From Candidatus Methanoperedens sp. (lineage in GTDB: Archaea; Halobacteriota; Methanosarcinia; Methanosarcinales; Methanoperedenaceae), in NCBI GenBank assembly GCA_023249275.1, contig JAHFCV010000086.1:1-9677 (forward strand): 9,677 bases of DNA, given 5' to 3'. Positions 1-6,564 of this stretch are shown here, piece after piece (positions within the stretch are counted from its first letter, which is position 1; the number at the start of each line of letters is the position of its first letter). A program made the position numbers and the translations under genes. The notes beneath the pieces are model-generated. The model saw only the letters and a program-made list of their open reading frames with translations. It ran no database searches and was not told where the DNA came from.

Positions 1-276
1 CTTTGGCATCTCGGTTAGAACCTCATAAACCTTTGATTCAAGCACCCTTTCCTTATTGGTATCGGGAGCCATCTTATCGCGTTCCTGAAGCATGAACTCC
101 CGCATGTCGCCTATGGTCTTATCAACTTTTACACCGAGAACATCGGGGAGGTTTGAATCCGGGTCTGCATCGATGGCGAGAAGTGTCCTGTTTTCTTTTG
201 ATATATGTTTGATTAGCATCCCGGCTACTGCGGTCTTGCCTGTTCCACCCTTGCCTGTGATTGCGATAACTCTCAT
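1..276 (-). CDS. cooC: CooC-type nickel-insertion ATPase for CODH/ACS (3' end beyond window)
   Basis: Only the N-terminal 92 codons are present; the gene continues off the left edge. The protein begins MRVIAITGKGGTGKT, a deviant Walker A P-loop with the signature lysine (K9) of the MinD/ParA/CooC ATPase class, followed at residues 36-43 by DADPDSNL, which matches the CooC switch region. Members of this family use ATP-driven dimerisation to deliver nickel to carbon monoxide dehydrogenase or acetyl-CoA synthase in the cytoplasm. Its position directly after cdhC on the same strand is the order known from Methanosarcina cdh operons, where cdhD and cdhE follow, so they probably lie just left of the window. 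The ATG at 276 is the natural start because the beta strand before the P-loop starts there. No clear Shine-Dalgarno precedes it. The Ni-binding CXC motif expected further on cannot be checked. Confidence 0.88.
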   Translation of the reverse strand, partial: MRVIAITGKGGTGKTAVAGMLIKHISKENRTLLAIDADPDSNLPDVLGVKVDKTIGDMREFMLQERDKMAPDTNKERVLESKVYEVLTEMPK

Positions 277-293
277 AATTTTTATCTTGTAAA

Positions 294-364
294 CTCGTTG
301 CGTTCTCGGCGCCTCTGCGGTGAAAAAGTTTAACTCACCGCAAAGCACGCAAATGGCGCAAAGA
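294..364. repeat. Inverted array of 9-nt units (dyad element) in the cdhC-cooC gap
   Basis: Two arms, each of three related 9-nt units, face each other. Left arm: CTCGTTGCG, TTCTCGGCG, CCTCTGCGG at 294-320. Right arm: CCGCAAAGC, ACGCAAATG, GCGCAAAGA at 338-364. The centre forms a hairpin: 313-323 pairs with 335-345 over 11 bp with one mismatch, around an 11-nt loop; GCGCC (309-313) can also pair with GGCGC (355-359). The composition resembles the GCAGAG-type intergenic repeats scattered through many environmental bacterial and archaeal genomes, but that resemblance is from memory. No reading frame of note covers it. It sits inside the cdh transcript. Confidence 0.7.
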
Positions 365-373
365 TGAAAACAG

Positions 374-431
374 CGAACTCAAAACGAACTTAAACGAACT
401 TTTGAGTTCGTATCGAGTTCGTACAGGTTCG
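374..431. repeat. Helically phased CGAAC/GTTCG array, overall palindromic
   Basis: CGAAC occurs at 374, 385 and 395, then its complement GTTCG at 406, 417 and 427. Successive spacings are 11, 10, 11, 11 and 10 nt, about one DNA turn each. The whole is symmetric about position 402-403. A perfect 11-bp inverted repeat, CGAACTCAAAA (374-384) with TTTTGAGTTCG (400-410), is contained in it, and an alternative register pairs the three CGAAC units with the three GTTCG units. It starts 21 nt beyond the cdhC stop codon. It could be a protein-binding array, an RNA hairpin in the cdh mRNA, or a degenerating tandem repeat; sequence alone does not decide. Confidence 0.7.
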
Positions 432-451
432 TTGTTAATTTGCCCTCCGCT

Positions 452-1864
452 TCATTTCTCTTTGTTTTTAAACACTATGCGATCAATACTGATTTTAGCG
501 TTCTTGAAAACAAGCTTCACACCCTCTCCGCCGCCAAACTGCATGGGCATCATAGGCATTCCAACAGGCATTGTCATGGCGGGCGCAGGTACAGACCATG
601 CAGGTGCCGCTTCCGCAGTTTCCGCGGGCGCTACTTCCGCAGCAGCCTCTTCTTTCGTCCATCTCTGGGTAATCGGGTGCTGTTTTTTCTCAAGATAATC
701 ACGCAGGGTCTTCAAGTCAGTTACATCCTCTTCCGTGGGTATCTTATCCGCAAGTTCAGGTGGTATGTCAGCTTTTATTTTCTCTTTCAGGTTCCTGGGC
801 ATCCATATTACGCGGTTCCATCCGCCATCTGCCTGGATGAACTTGGGTGAGCGAAAATAATTAACGCCAACGCCAAGGAAACCTATTATCTGCTTCCCGC
901 CGCCAGTTTGTCCTGCCATCGTCGAGAAGGCAAGACCATTTGGCGCTGTGCCGTTAAAATCACGGTCAACCCATCCAATCCCGTCCACTTCCGGAATGTA
1001 GAACCCCACGACCTCAAAACATCCGCAGCTTGTGTGGGGATACTCGAAGAAGGAATGTATTTTTATACGTGAATATTCACCGCCCGATAGTGCTACAGCC
1101 TTCTCATTGACACCTGAATATTCCCCTCCCACTTTGTCAATCACTTCGCCTTTTGGAATAGCGAACTGCGGTCCTTCAGGGTCCACCTTGGCGGCGGCGC
1201 GTCCATCAAACCAGTTGATAGCTCCGCACAATGAAATTCTGTCAGGTGTAACGACACAGACGTTAGTAGGGGCAAAGCTCTGGCACAATGTGCAGCCGTA
1301 GAAAACATCGACATCTTCGTCATGCAAACCTTTTGTCCTGGCATCCCTCGCCTCATAAATTTTTATGGCTTCAGCCCTCTGTTTTTCCACTTCATCAGGT
1401 TCTGTGATATAAGTAGCCTCTATCTTCTCAATAAAAGGCAGCTCGTTCTTGAAAAGCATCATCGTGGCTTTGGCAATCTGTTCAAAGGACTTCAGCCCTT
1501 TTTTAATTGCGTCCTTGTTAATCCTCACCCACACATCGTAACGCTGGTTCAGGTGCATATACCCCTGTATGTAATTCTGGAAGTCGTGATTTCGCCTCTC
1601 AACGATTGCTTCAAGATCGGGTTCGACCAGTTTGCCTGCGATACGGTATATCATCGCATAAGGATAGCGTGAACCTTCCTGCATCTCAGAAATATCTGGC
1701 CCGATGAGGTTAAACTTTCCATCCTCTACTTCATCAATTCCCGCAGCCTTAACGAGTTCAAATCCTCTCGATTTGGGACCTGCGAGTTCAACAAACATAT
1801 CATCTTTTCGTACACGTTCACCCTCAAACATGGGTGAGATTTCAAAGGGAAATTCGTTTGCCAT
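452..1864 (-). CDS. cdhC: CODH/ACS beta subunit CdhC (acetyl-CoA synthase)
   Basis: This 470-residue protein is the beta subunit of the archaeal acetyl-CoA decarbonylase/synthase complex. It condenses a methyl group, CO and coenzyme A into acetyl-CoA, or cleaves acetyl-CoA in reverse, at the Ni-Ni-[4Fe-4S] A-cluster. The expected A-cluster ligands are visible: C191 and C194 (FYGCTLC), C280 and C282 (TSCGCFE), at the spacing known for the methanosarcinal enzyme; C203 and C213 also lie in the domain. A glycine-rich stretch follows (residues 319-323). The C-terminus (about 405-446) is an Ala/Pro/Met-rich linker ending in a short conserved-looking segment (GVKLVFKNAKISIDRIV), as in archaeal CdhC, which lacks the N-terminal CODH-binding domain of bacterial AcsB. 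The ATG at 1864 lies 18 nt after the cdhB stop, with AAAGGAC just upstream as a ribosome site. Length matches the family. Confidence 0.96.
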   Translation of the reverse strand: MANEFPFEISPMFEGERVRKDDMFVELAGPKSRGFELVKAAGIDEVEDGKFNLIGPDISEMQEGSRYPYAMIYRIAGKLVEPDLEAIVERRNHDFQNYIQGYMHLNQRYDVWVRINKDAIKKGLKSFEQIAKATMMLFKNELPFIEKIEATYITEPDEVEKQRAEAIKIYEARDARTKGLHDEDVDVFYGCTLCQSFAPTNVCVVTPDRISLCGAINWFDGRAAAKVDPEGPQFAIPKGEVIDKVGGEYSGVNEKAVALSGGEYSRIKIHSFFEYPHTSCGCFEVVGFYIPEVDGIGWVDRDFNGTAPNGLAFSTMAGQTGGGKQIIGFLGVGVNYFRSPKFIQADGGWNRVIWMPRNLKEKIKADIPPELADKIPTEEDVTDLKTLRDYLEKKQHPITQRWTKEEAAAEVAPAETAEAAPAWSVPAPAMTMPVGMPMMPMQFGGGEGVKLVFKNAKISIDRIVFKNKEK

Positions 1865-1882
1865 ATTTTCGTCCTTTTTTAG

Positions 1883-2527
1883 TTAGTCCCCGTATTTAAA
1901 TAAGGGGTCTTTTTTCGGTAACTGTGCCAGAACTTCATCCAGCGCTTCTATAAATACATTATTTTTGAGATTGCCGAACGACATATCAGCATTCGGATGA
2001 TAGTATTTATCTATCGAGACTACCTTAATTTTTGAGAAGTTCTTGAGAGCCGATATCGCCTGCGATGCATAATAATATGTTATCCCGAAAAACACAACAA
2101 GGTCGTATCCGCCTTTTCCATCAAGCCCCTTCCATTCAGGGTCGCATAGATATGATGCAAGCGCGTGCATATTTGCATAATGGGCATCGAGTCCTTTGTT
2201 CCCGAGAAAAGCAATTGCATTTCCCACGGCAGCTATCTGTATTCCTTTTTGTCCGAATGCGATAACTTTCGCAAGGACTTTTTCATCTTTTATCTCCGAG
2301 CCAACGATAAGCAGCGGTCTCTTTGCTTTAGCGAGCATCTTTCCGGATACATTGGCCATGACGGGTCGTGCCATCTTTGGCCCCGGGATATTGCCTGTAT
2401 TAAAAGGTACAGCCTGCCTTGTGGTATCCAAGATTTTTTCAGCACTCTCGACCTTTTTTTCAACAGGTCTTTCAACGGGTTTTTCTACGTGTTTTCCAGT
2501 CGTTTTCCCTGCCGGCTTCGTGTTCAT
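1883..2527 (-). CDS. cdhB: CODH/ACS epsilon subunit CdhB
   Basis: This 214-residue protein is the small epsilon subunit that binds the CODH alpha subunit in the archaeal alpha2-epsilon2 component; a role in FAD or electron transfer has been proposed for the family. The core begins near residue 45 and has the Rossmann-like start KAKRPLLIVGSEI (about 67-79) seen in CdhB. The first ~45 residues are an unusual Lys/Val/Glu/Pro-rich, low-complexity tail (KHVEKPVERPVEKKVE), making it longer than the usual ~170 residues. The ATG at 2527 is chosen over an upstream in-frame ATG at 2623 because AAGGAGGT stands 6 nt before it and because it overlaps the cdhA stop as ATGA, typical of translational coupling. 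An internal start near residue 52 cannot be excluded but lacks such a signal. No cysteine cluster is present; C134 is isolated. Confidence 0.94.
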   Translation of the reverse strand: MNTKPAGKTTGKHVEKPVERPVEKKVESAEKILDTTRQAVPFNTGNIPGPKMARPVMANVSGKMLAKAKRPLLIVGSEIKDEKVLAKVIAFGQKGIQIAAVGNAIAFLGNKGLDAHYANMHALASYLCDPEWKGLDGKGGYDLVVFFGITYYYASQAISALKNFSKIKVVSIDKYYHPNADMSFGNLKNNVFIEALDEVLAQLPKKDPLFKYGD

Positions 2528-4896
2528 TTCTTGACCTCCTTGCACAGGCGGGGAACATTTGTCGGCTGGAACGAGACATCGACTTTCCGCAGCGGTCCTT
2601 CTGTGATCTTTTTCTTTTCCCAATCAATCTTCCATCCTTTTTCTTCAAGAAGTTTCAGGAGCTGTTCTCGCTTTGCTACCGGAAGGTCAGCCTCGCTTCG
2701 TACATAGACATGCCAGTCATCGGGCATCTTCTTAAGATATTTCTCGCTGAGTTCAATATAATGAGTGAGCTTGATAGCCCTTCCAAGGCTGTTATCACTT
2801 GGTCTGAAGCACAGCTTTGCAAGAAGCGGCATAAGTTCATCCTTAGTTTCTGCGGTTATCATCAGATGCTCGGGCGCAGGTTCAACATTGACAACAGAAC
2901 CGTCCCTTCCGTCAAGGACGTTCCAGTCCCCTTTCCTGTATGGCTTACCGATAAAAGCTCGCCTGTATTTTGTTCCGTGCGGTCCGACAACTACCGGGAT
3001 GCCAAGCCTGTTGCAGCCCGTCCCGATTGCGAAGGCTTTCTGGGAATATGCGCCCCATGCTATCCCGACCGCTCCCACCCTGTTGAGCACATAATCCGCT
3101 ATCTCTTCCCAGTTGCCTTTGGTCTTCCTGCCCGCGAATATGGACGCCACTTTGATAGTGGTCGCGGCAATATGCGCATTTGAAACACATGAGCCTGTAT
3201 TCAGGAGATTGCCTTTGATGAACCGCCCCGGATAGCGCTCGTAAAGGGTCTTTCCTTCCTTATCCTTGTACATTCCTATATCCATGGCTGCGCAACCTGA
3301 AGATATGATGATATAACTGCGCTGTATCATTTCTTCCACGACATTGTATACGTCCTTTGTGCCGTCGGGATAATTCCCGCATCCCACAAAAGCAAGCACT
3401 CCAGGAGTTGTTCCAAGCACAAGATTGCGCCCTTCCTCGCGTATCTCCGGGTCGCCTATCTGTCCCCTTCCAATCCTCACCTTGCCTTTTTCCTCCCTGA
3501 TTACGCGCTGCGATGCCTTCTCAATGACGTTCAGCACAGGGATATCCACAGGACAGCTATAATCGCATCGTCCGCATCCGACACACTTGTCATGGAGCAT
3601 CTCAAAAGGCGCAAGATCGCCACCTACTGCCGCAGCCATAGCATCCGCAATCGGTAAGCTTTGCGGGCAGTCGCGCGTGCACTGGAGGCATTTTGTGCAT
3701 TTTGCGACAAGTTTCCTGAATTCCTCTTCATCGGGAAGCGCTGTGATTCCTTTGGCTTTCCTGATGGGGCCTATCTTCAATGCCAGTTTAGGGACAAGTT
3801 CCCCGACTTTTTCAAAATCAAGAAGCAGGACTCCTGCCTGTTTTCCGCTTACAAGGTCATCTATGATGGCATCCACGCTGTCATTTGACCTGTCAGGTAA
3901 TCCGTATGTGATTTTTTCGTTAGTGGCAATTACAGGAATATGAAGTTTCTGTGCTTCCTTCAGTATATCCGCCCTGACGCACTGCTCATCAGTAACCAGC
4001 ACATCCGGTATTCCAGACCTGATATATTTCAGTTCCTTGCTCATTGAACCGATGATTTTTGACGCTTTATTATAACGGGTCATATCATGGGCAGTGCAGC
4101 ACAACCCGGCAATCTCGATTTTGTCAAATTGCCCGTTCCTGTCCATGTAATCAAGAATATACGCCGGTGCGGCAATGTTATGCCCGACGCATATCACAAC
4201 AGGTTTTTTGGGGTCAAGTATACCCATTCCGATTTCAGCCATGGGCGTTTTTTCATCTGATTTAGGAAGCCCAAGACATGATATCTGGATTATATCTGCG
4301 ACCTCCATCCCAAGAAGGTCAAGCATTCCGGCATGAAGCGCCTTGGATTCAAAATCCCGTGCAGAACCCTCCTGTCCTGTATTGGCAGAGGCAATAAGCT
4401 GGGTCAACTGCTCTTCCACATAATCAAGAACCGGAAGAAAATCACCGATGGTTTGCGGTTGTATACCCATTATAGTCTCGGTGAGAGGGGCTTTCAGGTT
4501 GCTCGGACCAACGTCTATCGGATGGTCTTCACCGTATTTTTTTATCAGGTAATTTAGAAGATGACGCCCATGTGCTGTGTGGCAAGCTGAACCCATTATG
4601 CTGGTCATCAGAGCCTGCCTTGCGGATTGTCCCTCAAGGTCAATACCGCACGCCCCCTCCTTGTTGCCTGTGAGGTCGCATTTCCCGTACGTGCAGTAAT
4701 CGCACAAATCGCTTGTGGGCGTGTACACAGGAGCATACCTGTCAAGTATCCGGTAGTCCCAGTTCCGAAGGCTGATAATCTCAGGTCTGGGCGTGGGTCC
4801 TTCTACTGTCTCTTCCCGCCCTTCACCGATTTTACCTATATTTATCTGGACGTTTTCCAATCCTTCTATTACAAAACTTCCTTTTTTGACTATCAT
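2524..4896 (-). CDS. cdhA: CODH/ACS alpha subunit CdhA (carbon monoxide dehydrogenase)
   Basis: This 790-residue protein is the Ni-Fe-S CO dehydrogenase subunit of the archaeal ACDS complex (CO + H2O to CO2 + 2 electrons and protons, and the reverse), and is close to the ~800 residues of Methanosarcina CdhA. In order: an N-terminal cysteine group C65, C68, C73, C83 and C105 for the B and D clusters; candidate C-cluster ligands H239 (VGHN), C267 (CCTAHD), C306 (EQCVRAD), C506 (VGCGN), C535 (SGCAAMD) and C570 (GSCVSN); and, inserted between them, two ferredoxin motifs CxxCxxCxxxCP at 400-410 and 438-448 for the E and F clusters, which are diagnostic of the archaeal type and absent from bacterial CooS. 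The ligand assignment is by pattern, not structure. GGAG lies 7 nt before the ATG at 4896. It is the first gene of the operon and its TGA stop overlaps the cdhB ATG. Confidence 0.97.
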   Translation of the reverse strand: MIVKKGSFVIEGLENVQINIGKIGEGREETVEGPTPRPEIISLRNWDYRILDRYAPVYTPTSDLCDYCTYGKCDLTGNKEGACGIDLEGQSARQALMTSIMGSACHTAHGRHLLNYLIKKYGEDHPIDVGPSNLKAPLTETIMGIQPQTIGDFLPVLDYVEEQLTQLIASANTGQEGSARDFESKALHAGMLDLLGMEVADIIQISCLGLPKSDEKTPMAEIGMGILDPKKPVVICVGHNIAAPAYILDYMDRNGQFDKIEIAGLCCTAHDMTRYNKASKIIGSMSKELKYIRSGIPDVLVTDEQCVRADILKEAQKLHIPVIATNEKITYGLPDRSNDSVDAIIDDLVSGKQAGVLLLDFEKVGELVPKLALKIGPIRKAKGITALPDEEEFRKLVAKCTKCLQCTRDCPQSLPIADAMAAAVGGDLAPFEMLHDKCVGCGRCDYSCPVDIPVLNVIEKASQRVIREEKGKVRIGRGQIGDPEIREEGRNLVLGTTPGVLAFVGCGNYPDGTKDVYNVVEEMIQRSYIIISSGCAAMDIGMYKDKEGKTLYERYPGRFIKGNLLNTGSCVSNAHIAATTIKVASIFAGRKTKGNWEEIADYVLNRVGAVGIAWGAYSQKAFAIGTGCNRLGIPVVVGPHGTKYRRAFIGKPYRKGDWNVLDGRDGSVVNVEPAPEHLMITAETKDELMPLLAKLCFRPSDNSLGRAIKLTHYIELSEKYLKKMPDDWHVYVRSEADLPVAKREQLLKLLEEKGWKIDWEKKKITEGPLRKVDVSFQPTNVPRLCKEVKK
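2534..2541 (-). promoter_or_regulatory. Strong Shine-Dalgarno for cdhB
   Basis: On the minus strand AAGGAGGT lies inside the end of cdhA, 6 nt before the ATG at 2527. It is the best ribosome binding site in the window and decides the cdhB start, keeping the Lys/Pro-rich N-terminal tail in the protein. Confidence 0.8.
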
Positions 4897-4960
4897 TTGT
4901 TATCTCCGATGATTATTGATTGAATATCCTATCCTGACTGCCTTTCATATATTATAATCG
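4897..4960 (-). promoter_or_regulatory. Putative promoter and leader of the cdh operon
   Basis: On the minus strand TTATAATATAT at 4957-4947 resembles an archaeal TATA box. A start site ~25 nt downstream would fall near 4926, giving a leader of about 30 nt carrying the GGAG at 4907-4904. The whole 4897-5115 gap between cdhA and the divergent methyltransferase is AT-rich; beyond this promoter I see no further gene or clear structure in it. No operator is recognisable. Confidence 0.55.
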
Positions 4961-5115
4961 ATGCTAATTTGCTCTTACTCCAACCTCGGGTTTAGCCCTA
5001 ATTCACATCAATGTACTTAAACGTTTTTGTATTTATCACTATCATACATTATATTTTTTTAGATTGTGAATATGGATATTATTATCAATTTAACCAGCAT
5101 CTATACAATCCCTCG

Positions 5116-5712
5116 ATGATTATACACTATAAAAATGCTATTATAAAATATATAACCCAGGTATATGAACCATCGGAAGACTCTTTTCTGCTCGCAGAGG
5201 CTGCACTGTCTGAGATAAAAGGTAAAGAGAATGTTTTAGAGGTGGGCTGCGGGAGCGGTATAATATCCGCGGTTATAAAAGCAAATACAGGCGCAAGAAT
5301 CATAGGTATAGACATAAACCCATTCGCAGCAGCATGCACGAAAATAAATGGCGTGGATGTAATCAGGGGAGATTTGTTAAGCTGTATTAAAGGAAAATTT
5401 GATATTATAATATTCAATCCGCCATATCTTCCAAATATTAAAGAAAAAATTGCAGGGGATAAAATAACAAAAGATTGGATTAATGTGGCGCTGGACGGAG
5501 GAGATGACGGCAGGAGGATAATATATAGATTTCTTGAGGAGGCAGAGAGTCGCCTTGTTGAAAACGGAAGGGTTTTAATGGTGATATCATCACTGACAGG
5601 GATAGAAGAGGTAAAATCAAAGATGATATCCCTGAATTATGCCGTAGAAGATAAAGTTCAGGAGAGATTTATGTTTGAGCAACTAACCGTAATAAGAGGT
5701 ACAAAGAGATAA
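5116..5712 (+). CDS. HemK2/Mtq2-like class I SAM-dependent protein methyltransferase
   Basis: The 198-residue product has the Rossmann methyltransferase fold. YEPSEDSF at 17-24 is the lead-in typical of the archaeal/eukaryal HemK2 (N6AMT1, Mtq2) group; LEVGCGSG at 41-48 is SAM motif I; GIDINP at 64-69 ends in the acidic residue expected after strand 2; FNPPYLP at 100-106 carries the NPPY catalytic motif of glutamine or amino-group N-methyltransferases; LDGGDDGR follows at 127-134. Relatives methylate the glutamine of the GGQ motif of translation release factors, here presumably aRF1, in the cytoplasm; that target is inferred. The ATG at 5116 is preferred over an upstream in-frame ATG at 5011, which would add 35 aromatic, AT-biased residues not found in the family. 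There is no Shine-Dalgarno, so a leaderless message is likely. It is divergent from cdhA and convergent with the next gene. Confidence 0.85.
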   Translation: MIIHYKNAIIKYITQVYEPSEDSFLLAEAALSEIKGKENVLEVGCGSGIISAVIKANTGARIIGIDINPFAAACTKINGVDVIRGDLLSCIKGKFDIIIFNPPYLPNIKEKIAGDKITKDWINVALDGGDDGRRIIYRFLEEAESRLVENGRVLMVISSLTGIEEVKSKMISLNYAVEDKVQERFMFEQLTVIRGTKR

Positions 5713-5729
5713 GTTTTTTATCTTATTTT
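5707..5729 (+). terminator. Weak hairpin and T-rich terminator after the methyltransferase gene
   Basis: AGATAA (5707-5712) can pair with TTATCT (5718-5723), and the stretch contains a run of six T (5714-5719) followed by TTATTTTA. T-rich tracts are typical of archaeal termination, and the spot lies between two convergent genes only 15 nt apart. The stem is short, so the T tract is the main evidence. Confidence 0.4.
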
Positions 5730-6009
5730 AAATCTCAATCTCCGCAAACCTGTCAATATCTGTCCTGTGACCCCAGATGTCTCCAACCATCAGTTTTATA
5801 TTTTTCATTTTTAATAGCGTTTTCGTTGTATTTGATATCGTTTTGTGATAGGAAGAAGGCAACTGTATTCTTTTTAGTTTCGGGCTTTTCATCACCAGTT
5901 CAAAAATGTTTTTTTCAGATGGCCTGAAACAAAAATGTACATTTTCTTCTTTTCCTTCAACATCCTTGAGGTCTTCCTCGGAACCAATAATTCTGAAAAC
6001 AACTTTCAT
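5728..6009 (-). CDS. DUF1699 family protein
   Basis: The 93-residue product, from MKVVFRIIGSEEDLKDV to FAEIEI, matches the DUF1699 pattern as I know it from Methanosarcinales: VHFCFRPSEKNIFELVM at about 25-41, LPSSYHKTIS at about 50-59 and GDIWGHRTDI at about 76-85. Its function is unknown; no catalytic motif, signal peptide or membrane segment is visible. The ATG at 6009 is chosen over an upstream in-frame ATG at 6075 because the conserved part starts here and because the TATA-like AAATATAAATA on the minus strand (6044-6034) is about 30 nt upstream, as expected for a nearly leaderless transcript. It runs opposite to both neighbours, so it is probably a single-gene unit rather than part of the fwd cluster. 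Confidence 0.82.
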   Translation of the reverse strand: MKVVFRIIGSEEDLKDVEGKEENVHFCFRPSEKNIFELVMKSPKLKRIQLPSSYHKTISNTTKTLLKMKNIKLMVGDIWGHRTDIDRFAEIEI

Positions 6010-6033
6010 AATAGTGTATATCTTGATACTACT

Positions 6034-6044
6034 ATTTATATTTT
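6034..6044 (-). promoter_or_regulatory. TATA box of the DUF1699 gene
   Basis: AAATATAAATA on the minus strand, centred about 30 nt before the ATG at 6009, is a good archaeal TATA box. A start site ~25 nt downstream would leave a leader of only a few bases. Confidence 0.5.
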
Positions 6045-6074
6045 TTACTTTTGGCGAATCATAACATTTATCCA

Positions 6075-6083
6075 TTATAAAAT
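6075..6083 (+). promoter_or_regulatory. TATA box of the Fes/ferredoxin-fwdBD cluster
   Basis: TTATAAAAT on the plus strand is centred about 30 nt before the ATG at 6109 and only about 18 nt before the alternative ATG at 6097. It therefore favours 6109 as the start of a short-leader message. It forms a divergent pair with the TATA box of the DUF1699 gene in the 99-nt gap. Confidence 0.5.
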
Positions 6084-6108
6084 CAATTCCCCACGCATGG
6101 TTACAGTG

Positions 6109-6555
6109 ATGGAGCTTTACCAGCTTTTGCCAAAAACCAACTGCAAGATATGCGGTGAATCCACATGCATGGCTTTTTCGGTTGCATTGCTGGGAAGGAA
6201 AAAGAACATATCCGATTGTACTCCCATTCTTGAAGAAAATTTTAAAAAACAGAAGGAAAAACTGGAATCCCTTCTTTTGCCTTCAGCCGGAGCCGGGGAA
6301 ACGGGTATGATTGTCCATCCTGAAATATGCACTGGATGCGGCAACTGCGTGGTTGCATGCCCCGTTGACGTGGCAAACGACCCCAGAGGAGCAGCTATCG
6401 GATGCGCTCCCACTAACGACAAAGTAATATTCAGGGTGATTGACGGAAAAGTGGTGGCTTCGAATATCAAGGAATGCCGCCGCTTCGGAAAGAACAAAGT
6501 GCTCTGCTATGCATGCATAGACCCATGCCCGACAGGCGCAATCGAATTCGTGTAG
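6109..6555 (+). CDS. Fes-domain/ferredoxin iron-sulfur protein of the Fwd cluster
   Basis: The 148-residue protein has two parts. Residues 1-40 are a Fes domain (LPKTNCKICGESTCMAF, ligands C12, C15, C20 and C37), the [4Fe-4S] module also found at the N-terminus of the ACDS gamma subunit CdhE. After a charged linker, residues 68-148 form a ferredoxin-like domain: CTGCGNCVVACP gives C74, C77, C80 and C84, and C123 with CYACIDPCP (C133, C136, C140) could hold a second cluster with non-standard spacing; C99 is extra. It most likely shuttles electrons for the downstream FwdB/FwdD, similar in role to FwdG or FmdF, but this exact fusion is not one I can name with certainty. TAG at 6553-6555 is followed 9 nt later by the fwdB ATG. 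A start at 6097 (four more residues) is possible; the TATA position and the Fes domain start favour 6109. Confidence 0.82.
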   Translation: MELYQLLPKTNCKICGESTCMAFSVALLGRKKNISDCTPILEENFKKQKEKLESLLLPSAGAGETGMIVHPEICTGCGNCVVACPVDVANDPRGAAIGCAPTNDKVIFRVIDGKVVASNIKECRRFGKNKVLCYACIDPCPTGAIEFV

Positions 6556-6564
6556 GTGTTTCAT

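Noticed and set aside
2528..2623. Upstream start for cdhB within the cdhA coding end
   Set aside because: The ATG at 2527 has a strong Shine-Dalgarno and a canonical 4-nt overlap; the upstream part only mirrors cdhA in another frame.
2165..3183. Long plus-strand open frames opposite cdhB and cdhA (up to 254 codons)
   Set aside because: They are antisense to clearly conserved minus-strand genes, are rich in Ser, Phe and Cys as expected of shadow frames, and match no family I know.
5011..5115. N-terminal extension of the HemK2-like methyltransferase from an upstream in-frame ATG
   Set aside because: The 35 added residues are aromatic and AT-driven, not part of the family, and the 198-residue form from 5116 has the normal length.
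5935..6108. Longer start for the Fes/ferredoxin protein with a hydrophobic, membrane-like N-terminus
   Set aside because: It would overlap the DUF1699 gene on the other strand and both TATA boxes; the Fes domain naturally begins at 6109.
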